Assembly (NCBI GenBank): GCA_937902455.1
Contig: CALELI010000196.1
Coordinates: forward strand, 1-7,641
Source: an uncultured Prevotellaceae bacterium
Lineage (GTDB): Bacteria; Bacteroidota; Bacteroidia; Bacteroidales; Bacteroidaceae
Direction of reading: 5' to 3'
Length of the DNA: 7,641 nt
Every line of letters begins with the position of its first letter. Positions within the stretch are counted from its first letter, which is position 1. Of this stretch, positions 1 through 5,951 are shown piece by piece. Both the position numbers and the translations under genes were made by a program. Below the pieces are notes generated by a model that was given only the letters and a program-made list of their open reading frames with translations, was not told where the DNA came from and did no database searches.

Positions 1-54
1 GAGCTTGCTCGCCTGAACGGCCGTAGCGCCTGAAGAATGTCTGATTAATGTTTA
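1..54 (+). repeat. Intergenic repeat module, copy A
   Basis: It starts with GAGCTTGCTCGCCTGAAC (1-18), has a 12-base GC-rich spacer, then TGAAGAATGT (31-40) and CTGATTAATGT (41-51). The same blocks recur in the same order and orientation at 2051-2123 with a longer, AT-rich spacer. GAGCTTGCTC can fold as a short hairpin whose loop can be read as CTTG. The module lies past the 3' end of the GH35 gene and may continue left of the window. Its function is unknown. It is not a convincing rho-independent terminator, because no T-tract follows the hairpin on either strand. Confidence 0.6.
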
Positions 55-70
55 ATATACATCCGAAACT
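36..70 (+). repeat. Inverted repeat, left arm (partner 1920-1953)
   Basis: The 35 bases read AATGTCTGATTAATGTTT, then a 5-base variable centre, then ACATCCGAAACT. The reverse complement of 1920-1953 has the identical first 18 and last 12 bases with a 4-base centre. The arm ends 7 bases before the GH35 stop codon, so the two arms bracket that single gene. They could be ends of a mobile cassette or two copies of a dispersed regulatory or structural repeat. No target-site duplication or transposase is visible. Confidence 0.7.
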
Positions 71-77
71 TCAACCT

Positions 78-1808
78 TTAATATTCAAACAACTGTACTT
101 TGATAAACTCTGGATGAGGAGTCTGGAAGTTCAGCCCCTGACCGGAATAGCCTTCCTCCACGGCATAGAGCAGGTCGTACCTCAACTGGATCTGGTCGCC
201 GTTCAGCCATCGTCCCGCCTTCCAGTTTCCGTCAGCGTCGAAGTTGCCCTCTACCACCTTTGCCAGTCCGATGACCTTGTCACCGTCCGCAGGTCTGAAT
301 GTCACTCGGGCATTTGAACCGAGGAACAGCAGGGTGTCGCCTTCCTCGATGGCAATCACATAACCCTCGTCATCAGGATTATATGTGCCTCCCGTCAGCT
401 GCGGTGCACCACCATTTCTCATACCACTCGAAACCAGTTCACAGGTGATGCGTACGTTGCTGAGCACTATGTCGTTCTTCACGATCATCGGGTCGGAACC
501 CTTCAGCCATGCGGCACCGATCCTCCCTTCTGCCTGGGCAGAGAGTACCTTCTCCGATATAGTCCCTAACTTCCTGTACAGTTCACAGAACGTAGCATTC
601 TCCTCGGCATCGCAGCTGCCCTCGAATCCGAACGGGGAATAGCCGATGGCACCGCCCTGACCGATGGCGTATGCGGCATTTGCAGCACCGTTCTGTCCTG
701 CCCTTGACTCAGGCACGAATACGGGGTTGTTGTTCCGTGAATACAGGTCAAGAATCTCTGGGAAGTCGTTCAGGTAGATGTCCGGACTGAGGATGTCGAT
801 ATGAGGAGCTGCTGCACGCCAGATGTCGTGATTCTGAGCCTGCGGACCTCCCGACGGATAGTTGCCCGGATGCGAATCCTCCGGCTGTACAATCCATGCG
901 TTGACGAAGACGGGTATGTCGTAGTGCTTCTTCCCCTCGGCAGTCACCCTGTCCATGTAGGAGGCGTAGTTCCATGCCATGAATATCTCGGCAGTCCTCT
1001 CGTTCTTTCCGAACACCTCCTCCCATGTGCCTTCGGTCCTGCATCCGCTTTCCTCCCATGCAGTCAGGGTCTCAGGAAGGAGGGAATCCTTGTTCTTCTG
1101 GAGATGGGCGATGAGCTGCTCCGGCACCTGTCCTGCGAAAGCCTCGTTGGCAAGCGGACAGTAGTCCCTCGGATGTCCGTGAAGTCCCACCTCGTTCTCC
1201 ATCTGCACCATCACCACAGTCTGGTCTATGGAGTCATACTCCTTCAGGTGCTGCATCATGGCGGCGAAGGCCTTGGCATCTGCCTTGCAGGTCTCCTCTC
1301 CAAGGGTGGAGAGTATCGGCAGGTTCTTCCCCTCAGGAGTCTGAGCCAGAGGGAAACGCTCCGTGTCCTCCTTCACCCATATCGGGTTGTAGCTCGTGAC
1401 GCCGTTCTTCCAGCTGCCGAACCAGAGCAATGCCAGTTTCATGTCGTGTGCCCTTGCTCCTTCCAGCAGGTCGTCGACCACGGTGAAGTCAAACTTCCCC
1501 TCTTCCGGTTCCGTCTGTTCCCAGGACACTACAGCCAGCACTGTGTTCACGCCGCTTGCCTGCAGTTTTTCCCAGTATTGCTCCATGTACTCCTTGCTCG
1601 ACGAAGTGGAGTTGCCCAGTTCACATCCTAAGATGAGCCAGGGCTTGGAATCTACAATCAGCTGAGTCACGTTGCCTCTCTTCTCTAGATGAGGGCGGTC
1701 GCTGTCAGAGGTCACTGTCCGCTGCTCCTCTGCATGAGAGCAACCTACAGCCAGCACTACGATGCCTATAAGAGAAAATAGGCTTTCAGTTAGTCTTTTT
1801 AGGTTCAT
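78..1808 (-). CDS. GH35-family beta-galactosidase-like lipoprotein (DUF5597 type)
   Basis: Secreted glycoside hydrolase of 576 aa, predicted to remove terminal beta-galactosyl residues from plant or host glycans. The N-terminus (MNLKR, then a hydrophobic stretch to VLAVGC) is a lipoprotein signal with likely lipidated Cys23. The -3 residue is Ala, a looser lipobox than usual. Acidic AEE soon after the Cys is compatible with outer-membrane or surface export in Bacteroidetes (inference). The clan GH-A TIM barrel spans about 45-400. QMENEVG places the acid/base at Glu206, and NPVFVPES places the nucleophile at Glu367. Residues about 430-576 match the DUF5597-like beta domain of the GH35 group that includes xyloglucan-acting enzymes. 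The ATG start is set by the signal peptide; no clear Shine-Dalgarno is seen. The gene is monocistronic here, divergent from rnr and flanked by inverted repeats. Family is fairly sure; substrate is inferred and untested. Confidence 0.88.
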   Translation of the reverse strand: MNLKRLTESLFSLIGIVVLAVGCSHAEEQRTVTSDSDRPHLEKRGNVTQLIVDSKPWLILGCELGNSTSSSKEYMEQYWEKLQASGVNTVLAVVSWEQTEPEEGKFDFTVVDDLLEGARAHDMKLALLWFGSWKNGVTSYNPIWVKEDTERFPLAQTPEGKNLPILSTLGEETCKADAKAFAAMMQHLKEYDSIDQTVVMVQMENEVGLHGHPRDYCPLANEAFAGQVPEQLIAHLQKNKDSLLPETLTAWEESGCRTEGTWEEVFGKNERTAEIFMAWNYASYMDRVTAEGKKHYDIPVFVNAWIVQPEDSHPGNYPSGGPQAQNHDIWRAAAPHIDILSPDIYLNDFPEILDLYSRNNNPVFVPESRAGQNGAANAAYAIGQGGAIGYSPFGFEGSCDAEENATFCELYRKLGTISEKVLSAQAEGRIGAAWLKGSDPMIVKNDIVLSNVRITCELVSSGMRNGGAPQLTGGTYNPDDEGYVIAIEEGDTLLFLGSNARVTFRPADGDKVIGLAKVVEGNFDADGNWKAGRWLNGDQIQLRYDLLYAVEEGYSGQGLNFQTPHPEFIKVQLFEY

Positions 1809-1846
1809 GTTGTCTTAGTTAGTGGGTTATAAATTGAATCGCGCTG

Positions 1847-1882
1847 TAAAGTTAATGAAAAAAATGAAAAATGAAAAACGAA
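1847..1882 (-). promoter_or_regulatory. Candidate Bacteroidetes-type promoter for the GH35 gene
   Basis: On the minus strand TAACTTTA (1847-1854) differs by one base from the Bacteroidetes -7 consensus TAnnTTTG, and it is followed by CAGCGC. A TTCG (1879-1882), one mismatch from the -33 TTTG, lies 24 bases further upstream, which is slightly long. The implied 5' leader is about 35 nt. This is a motif match only. Confidence 0.35.
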
Positions 1883-1886
1883 TGAC

Positions 1887-1894
1887 TAAATTTG
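1887..1894 (+). promoter_or_regulatory. TAAATTTG, possible -7 element reading toward rnr
   Basis: This is an exact match to the Bacteroidetes -7 consensus TAnnTTTG on the plus strand. No TTTG is found at the expected -33 distance, because the upstream DNA is A-rich. It would give a leader of more than 270 nt that transcribes all the repeats in this intergenic region. An alternative rnr promoter may lie nearer the gene. Weak evidence. Confidence 0.22.
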
Positions 1895-1919
1895 TGTGTA
1901 TGTTATTTAACTTTATTAA

Positions 1920-1953
1920 AGTTTCGGATGTTTTAAAACATTAATCAGACATT
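1920..1953 (-). repeat. Inverted repeat, right arm (partner 36-70)
   Basis: On the minus strand this reads AATGTCTGATTAATGTTT, then TAAA, then ACATCCGAAACT, matching 36-70 except for the short centre. It lies 112 bases upstream of the GH35 start codon and overlaps the first units of the ATTAAT array. The two arms are about 1.85 kb apart and enclose only the GH35 gene. Confidence 0.7.
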
Positions 1954-1978
1954 AATGAAGACATTAATCAGACATATA
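1938..1978. repeat. Tandem array of ACATTAATCAG-like units
   Basis: ACATTAATCAG (1938-1948), ACATTAATGAAG (1949-1960), ACATTAATCAG (1961-1971) and a degenerate ACATATAAT start (1972 on) follow each other without gaps. The 11-12 base period places successive ATTAAT cores (1940, 1951, 1963) on roughly the same face of the helix. This looks like cooperative binding sites or iterons, though no regulator or replication gene lies in the window. Confidence 0.6.
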
Positions 1979-2050
1979 ATACTCATAGCATTTGATTGTA
2001 CAAAGAATAGTAATCGGTCTTTAATAAAAATATTAATGTCTGATAACTCC

Positions 2051-2123
2051 GAGCTTGCTCGTCTGAACTCCTTTAAAGATAGAAAATGTGTGAAGAATGT
2101 TCAGATTAATGTCAGATTAATGT
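2051..2123 (+). repeat. Intergenic repeat module, copy B
   Basis: GAGCTTGCTCGTCTGAAC (2051-2068) matches copy A at 17 of 18 bases. TGAAGAATGT (2091-2100) is identical, and the ATTAATGT block follows, here doubled. The spacer between blocks is 22 bases and AT-rich, against 12 GC-rich bases in copy A. CGAGCTTGCTCG (2050-2061) is a small stem with a CTTG loop closed by G-C, a tetraloop known to be stable in RNA. Confidence 0.6.
2101..2123 (+). repeat. Perfect tandem pair of TCAGATTAATG
   Basis: Two identical 11-base units (2101-2111 and 2112-2122) lie head to tail just before TATAAT (2124-2129), 57 bases upstream of the rnr ATG. They are the opposite-orientation version of the ATTAAT array at 1938-1978 and have the same period. 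The position suits an operator for the rnr operon (inference). Confidence 0.5.
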
Positions 2124-2179
2124 TATAATAGAACAATGTAAATCAATTGTATACGAACTTGAGAAACTTGAATAATAAT

Positions 2180-4036
2180 ATGACTCGAGCAAAATTGAAC
2201 AAGAAGGAACTGAAGACTCGTCTGATGAGTTTTCTGTCATCAAGGAATGGGGAATATTTCTCGCTCAAGGAGATATTCAGTGGTCTGCGACTGACGGCAC
2301 ATCCAGTGAAGATGCTGTGCGTGGACATAATCACAGAGTACCTCGACGAGGGTAAACTGACATATAATCCCGAGAAGAAGATAGCAATAGCAGAATCACG
2401 TGAGCATGGAACTCCGAAAGCTGACAAGTCGGACAATCCGCGAAACAGGAAATCCGCAGGTTCACGGTCGCACAAGTCAGGAGTCGAGGTTCCGAAGTCG
2501 GACGACATAGTGATGCACGACATCCTGCAGGAGTTCGGCTTGCCTTATGGCTACCCTAAGTCAATCACGAGGTTCGCGGAACAGATGAAGCCAGGCATCA
2601 CCAGTGACGAGATTGCCAGGAGAGAGGATTTCCGCGACGTGCTGACCTTCACTATCGACCCTCACGATGCAAAGGACTTCGACGATGCACTGTCGTTCAA
2701 GGTACTTGCCGGCGGAGAGAAACCTCTCTACGAGGTAGGTGTACACATTGCCGATGTGTCGCACTATGTGACCGAGGGTTCTCCAGTCGACCAGGAGGCT
2801 GAACACAGGGGGACAAGTATCTACCTGGTGGACAGGACTATCCCTATGTTGCCTGAACACCTCTGCAATTTCCTCTGCTCACTCCGTCCTGACGAAGAGA
2901 AACTGGCCTTCTCGGCTGTGTTCGACATCGACGCCGAGGCGAATGTCGTCAACTCAAGGATTGTGCACACGGTCATCAGGAGTAACCGCCGATTCACTTA
3001 TGAGGAGGTGGACGAGCTGTTCGAGAACTACGGAACTCCGGGTTTCCAGACTTCCGAGAATCCTGAAATGGTAAGTGCCCTCACTACCCTCAACTCCCTT
3101 GCCAAGATATTCTGTGCCAGGAGAATGAAGGATGGTGCCATTGAGTTCAACAGCGAGGAGATGCGCTTCAACGTCGATGAGAAGGGCCATCCTGTAAGTG
3201 TATATTTCCATGTGGCTACACCTGCCACGAAACTCATAGAGGAGTTCATGTTGCTGGCCAACAGGACAGTCGCCGAGTTCATCGGCAAGGAAAAGCCTGC
3301 CAAGACCCTGCCTTACCGAATCCACGACCTTCCTGATCCCGACAAACTGGGTAATCTTGCAAGTATCGTCGGCAGGTTCAACTTCTCCCTCACCACCGAA
3401 GGCTCGAAGCTCCAGATTGCCAAGAGTCTCAACAAGCTCCTCAGGGACGTGAAAGGCGACAAGATGGAGAAACTGGTTGACAACGTGGCTCTGCGTGCCA
3501 TGCAGAAGGCAAAGTACAGCACTTACAACATCGGCCATTACGGTCTGGGATTCAGGTACTATACCCATTTCACGTCGCCAATACGCCGCTATCCTGATCT
3601 GATGGTGCACCGTCTGCTTACAAGGTACATGCAGGGCGGGGCAAGTGCCAGCAGGAAGAAGTACGAAGGTCTGTGCGAACATTCCTCCATGATGGAACAG
3701 CTGGCAACCAGTGCGGAACGTGCAAGCGTGAAATACAAGATGGTGGAATTTCTCTCCGACCATATCGGTGAGGAATTTGATGCCACGGTAGTAGGTGTGA
3801 CAGAATATGGAATATACAGTGAAATCCACGAAAACCACTGCGAAGGATTCACCAATCACCGGTTCCTGGCCGACGAGCCGTTCGACTACGACGAGAAGAA
3901 CTTCTGCCTCACGGGGCGTAAGTCGCACCATAAGTTCCAGATAGGCGACGAGGTGAGAATCAGGATTGCCAAGACCAGCCTTGAAAGAAAGACCGTGGAC
4001 TTCGACTTCATAAAGAAATATCCAGCTAACGCCTGA
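2180..4036 (+). CDS. rnr: Ribonuclease R, form lacking cold-shock domains
   Basis: 3'-to-5' processive exoribonuclease of the RNase II/RNB family, cytoplasmic, for turnover of structured RNA. The start chosen is ATG 2180 (MTRAKLNKKELKTRL, 618 aa), because Bacteroidetes homologues begin this way. The frame also opens at TTG 2147, adding 11 Asn-rich residues. Residues about 1-70 are the RNase R winged helix. About 73-109 is a Ser/Lys/Arg/Asp-rich linker, followed at 112 by MHDILQEFGLPYGYP. The RNB domain spans about 140-475, with TIDPHDAKDFDDAL supplying the four metal-binding aspartates (160, 166, 168, 169) and a conserved THFTSPIRRYPD motif. S1 spans about 527-611. Residues homologous to CSD1 and CSD2 (roughly 110-130 aa) are absent, so the protein is well short of the usual 700 or more. 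All catalytic residues seen are intact, so it should be active. It is first in an operon with the two following genes. Confidence 0.92.
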   Translation: MTRAKLNKKELKTRLMSFLSSRNGEYFSLKEIFSGLRLTAHPVKMLCVDIITEYLDEGKLTYNPEKKIAIAESREHGTPKADKSDNPRNRKSAGSRSHKSGVEVPKSDDIVMHDILQEFGLPYGYPKSITRFAEQMKPGITSDEIARREDFRDVLTFTIDPHDAKDFDDALSFKVLAGGEKPLYEVGVHIADVSHYVTEGSPVDQEAEHRGTSIYLVDRTIPMLPEHLCNFLCSLRPDEEKLAFSAVFDIDAEANVVNSRIVHTVIRSNRRFTYEEVDELFENYGTPGFQTSENPEMVSALTTLNSLAKIFCARRMKDGAIEFNSEEMRFNVDEKGHPVSVYFHVATPATKLIEEFMLLANRTVAEFIGKEKPAKTLPYRIHDLPDPDKLGNLASIVGRFNFSLTTEGSKLQIAKSLNKLLRDVKGDKMEKLVDNVALRAMQKAKYSTYNIGHYGLGFRYYTHFTSPIRRYPDLMVHRLLTRYMQGGASASRKKYEGLCEHSSMMEQLATSAERASVKYKMVEFLSDHIGEEFDATVVGVTEYGIYSEIHENHCEGFTNHRFLADEPFDYDEKNFCLTGRKSHHKFQIGDEVRIRIAKTSLERKTVDFDFIKKYPANA

Positions 4037-4044
4037 TTCCGACC

Positions 4045-4983
4045 ATGAGAATACTTATAACAGGAGCCAGTGGGTTCGTCGGTAGTTTCCTCTGCGAGGA
4101 AGCCATCCGCCGTGGACACGAGGTGTGGGCTGGTTTGCGCCAGCATTCCAGCAGGAAATATCTCCAGATGCCGGAACTGCACTTCATCACATTAGACCTC
4201 ACTTCGAAGGATGCTTTAGTCAGTTCCTTAAAGTCGAATCCTCCGTTCGACGTAGTCATCCATGCCGGTGGAGCAACCAAGTGCCTGGACAAGGCCGACT
4301 TCTTCCGCAACAACTTCGAGTGTACGAAGAACTTCGTGGAAGCCCTGATGGAAACCGGGACACCGCTGAGGCAGTTCATCTACATCAGCAGTCTCAGTGT
4401 GATAGGGCCGTCAGCTTATGGAGCCAGCAAGCTGCGTTCGGAGGAGTACCTGAAATCCGTCGCTGGCCTGCCTTATGTGATTTTCCGTCCTACTGGTGTC
4501 TATGGCCCGAGGGAGAAGGACTATTTCATGATGGTGAAGTCCATTTCCGGCCATCTCGACTATGCCCTCGGACAGGACCAGGTGCTGACGTTCATCTATG
4601 TCCAGGACCTTGTCGGTGCCATCTTCGCGGCAGTAGAAAAGGGCGTGACGGGCCGTACTTACAACGTGGCTGACGGCAATACCTACGGCAGTCGTGAGTT
4701 CAGCGACCTCATCCAGAAGGAACTGGGTGTGAAGCACGTGCTGCACCTCCGGATTCCTCTGTGGATGGTGAAGGTGGTGACGACCATATCGGACGAATGG
4801 TCGAAACGGGTGACAGGGAAACCGACGACGCTCAACAGAGACAAATATCTAATCATGGCCCAGCGCGACTGGTCGTGCGATATCACTCCGATGAAGGAGG
4901 AACTGGGCTTCATTCCTGAGTGGAATCTCCAGCGGGGAGTAAAACAGACAATCAGATGGTACAAGGAAAACGGCTGGATCTGA
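4045..4983 (+). CDS. NAD(P)-dependent epimerase/dehydratase (extended SDR)
   Basis: 312-aa Rossmann-fold enzyme of the sugar-nucleotide epimerase/dehydratase type. The N-terminal TGASGFVG (6-13) is the TGxxGxxG dinucleotide-binding motif. Other hallmarks are DL at 51-52, HAGGAT (73-78), the SSLS strand end (115-118), the YGASK catalytic Tyr125/Lys129, and RPTGVYGPRE (148-157). The C-terminal part (about 180-312) is the variable substrate domain, ending in a LQRGVKQTIRWYKENGWI-like helix typical of the family. Only 9-10 residues separate Ser115/116 from Tyr125, against about 25 in GalE, so a short segment appears lost. The start ATG is 8 bases after the rnr stop, with no clear Shine-Dalgarno, so coupled translation is likely. 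The substrate is unknown; sugar nucleotide or steroid-like ligands are both possible for this family. Confidence 0.85.
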   Translation: MRILITGASGFVGSFLCEEAIRRGHEVWAGLRQHSSRKYLQMPELHFITLDLTSKDALVSSLKSNPPFDVVIHAGGATKCLDKADFFRNNFECTKNFVEALMETGTPLRQFIYISSLSVIGPSAYGASKLRSEEYLKSVAGLPYVIFRPTGVYGPREKDYFMMVKSISGHLDYALGQDQVLTFIYVQDLVGAIFAAVEKGVTGRTYNVADGNTYGSREFSDLIQKELGVKHVLHLRIPLWMVKVVTTISDEWSKRVTGKPTTLNRDKYLIMAQRDWSCDITPMKEELGFIPEWNLQRGVKQTIRWYKENGWI

Positions 4984-5951
4984 CCAGCTTCGAAGTTCTC
5001 ACCTTATTATATATAATAGTGACCACAGCGATGATGCTGTGCATGTGGAATGGCTTTGCCGACCCTTGGAGGATGCTGGGCCTTCGTGGAATTGCCCTGC
5101 TGAGCATGGTTGTTGCCAATGTCGTTGCATGGGGAATAAGGAGGTCGGTGCTGAAACCGCTCGTGGCAGAGAGGCTCTCCGCCTTCTTCAAGATACTCCC
5201 TACGGTGGTGATGCTCATCTGGTGGTACCCCGATATCTATCAGTTCTGCCAGCAGTTCCCGTATCTCGACCATGTGTTTGCCGGTATGGACCAGACGCTC
5301 TTCGGCCTCCAGCCGGCACTGGCATTCGAACTGGCTATGCCTCAGGCTCTGTGGAGCGAACTGTTCTGCCTGGGCTATTATGTGTTCTATTACATGATGG
5401 CAGCAGTCATACTCTTCTACCTTCTGTACAGATATGACCAGCTCGATTGCATCGGGTTCATATTCCTGGGTTCGTTCTTCCTTATGTACTTCATCTACGA
5501 GTTCCTTCCAGTGGCAGGGCCTCAGTTCTATTTCTGTGCACTCCTCGAGAGGGGTGACATTACTTCCGTGGAGGCATCGTCATCATTCTCTTCGCTCTTC
5601 GCCGACGGATTCCCGCAGCTGGGAGACTATTTCCGGACGCACAGAGAGATGATAACTCCTGAGGTTCAGGGTGTCTTCGGCAACCTGGTTGTGTCGGCTC
5701 ACGAGATGGGCGAACGGCCGATAGCAGCCTTCCCGAGCAGCCATGTGGGCATCAGCACTATCCTGATGATGCTTGCGTGGAGGTCGAAGAACAAGCCTTT
5801 GTTCTGGATAATGTTCCCGTTCTATGTCCTCCTCTGCTGTGGTACGGTATATATAAAAGCCCACTATCTGGTTGATTCGATAGCAGGCTTTTTCACGGCG
5901 ATATTATTCTATTACCTCACCGACTGGATTTATTCCCAGTACAGAGGCTGA
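4956..5951 (+). CDS. PAP2-superfamily integral membrane phosphatase/transferase
   Basis: Inner-membrane enzyme of about 331 aa, likely acting on a lipid phosphate or transferring a phospho-head-group. It most resembles the PAP2_3 type, which includes inositol-phosphorylceramide synthase-like proteins. Hydrophobic segments lie at roughly 11-30, 40-61, 76-91, 133-158, 164-185, 266-275, 283-300 and 305-325. The active site is readable: ERP (Arg254), FPSSH (His263, motif 2) and AHYLVDS (His303, Asp307, motif 3). The start is ATG 4956, which overlaps the epimerase gene by 28 bases. A GTG at 4920 in the same frame would add 12 polar residues and seems less likely. GGGGAG at 4934-4939 is too far upstream to be a good Shine-Dalgarno. 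It is last gene of the rnr operon. Its 3' end overlaps the convergent DUF2264 frame by 22 bases. The substrate is not predictable from sequence. Confidence 0.84.
   Translation: MVQGKRLDLTSFEVLTLLYIIVTTAMMLCMWNGFADPWRMLGLRGIALLSMVVANVVAWGIRRSVLKPLVAERLSAFFKILPTVVMLIWWYPDIYQFCQQFPYLDHVFAGMDQTLFGLQPALAFELAMPQALWSELFCLGYYVFYYMMAAVILFYLLYRYDQLDCIGFIFLGSFFLMYFIYEFLPVAGPQFYFCALLERGDITSVEASSSFSSLFADGFPQLGDYFRTHREMITPEVQGVFGNLVVSAHEMGERPIAAFPSSHVGISTILMMLAWRSKNKPLFWIMFPFYVLLCCGTVYIKAHYLVDSIAGFFTAILFYYLTDWIYSQYRG
5855..5893 (-). terminator. Candidate terminator for the DUF2264 frame, inside the PAP2 3' end
   Basis: In minus-strand RNA AAAAGCCTGCTATC pairs with GATAGTGGGCTTTT: 14 pairs, two of them G-U, with a 10-base loop, followed by ATATATA. 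In the plus strand the same two central positions are C-A mismatches, so the stem is better on the minus strand. It begins 37 bases past the DUF2264 stop at 5930, a normal terminator distance. Caveat: these bases also encode the conserved PAP2 motif AHYLVDSIAGFF, so part of the symmetry may be coding coincidence. Confidence 0.5.

Larger units (their letters stand above)
1809..2179. other. AT-rich divergent intergenic region (GH35 / rnr) with repeats
   Basis: This 371-base stretch separates the divergent GH35 and rnr start codons and should contain both promoters. I see no credible gene in it. It holds a run of A-rich GAAAA/TGAAAA elements (about 1856-1880), the right inverted-repeat arm, a tandem array of ATTAAT-centred units (1938-1978), another ATTAATGTCTGA (2032-2043), the hairpin/AATGT module copy B (2051-2123), and a TATAAT (2124-2129). 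At 371 bp it is long for this compact neighbourhood, where the other gene boundaries are 8 bp or overlapping. Confidence 0.8.

Noticed and set aside
1..54. Rho-independent terminator of the GH35 gene
   Set aside because: The GAGCTTGCTC stem is short and no T-tract follows it within the window on the minus strand.
801..1631. Long plus-strand open frame (276 codons) antisense to the GH35 gene
   Set aside because: It has no recognisable domain, and its composition is explained by being opposite a well-supported GH35 gene with catalytic motifs.
1938..1978. CRISPR array or plasmid iteron origin
   Set aside because: Units are only 11-12 bases with no spacers, and there is no Cas, Rep or partition gene in the window.
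2124..2129. TATAAT as a sigma70-type -10 box for rnr
   Set aside because: Bacteroidetes primary promoters use TAnnTTTG rather than TATAAT, no matching -35 is clear, and AT-rich DNA produces this hexamer easily.
2147..2179. TTG start giving an RNase R with 11 extra N-terminal residues
   Set aside because: The extra residues are Asn/Leu-rich spacer-like sequence, and ATG 2180 gives the usual basic NKK-type N-terminus. TTG remains possible but less likely.
2954..3931. Long minus-strand open frame (325 codons) antisense to rnr
   Set aside because: It lies wholly opposite the conserved RNB and S1 coding sequence, has no recognisable family and is a shadow frame.
4920..4955. GTG start extending the PAP2 protein by 12 residues
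   Set aside because: It would deepen the overlap with the epimerase gene and adds polar residues ahead of the first membrane segment; ATG 4956 fits better.
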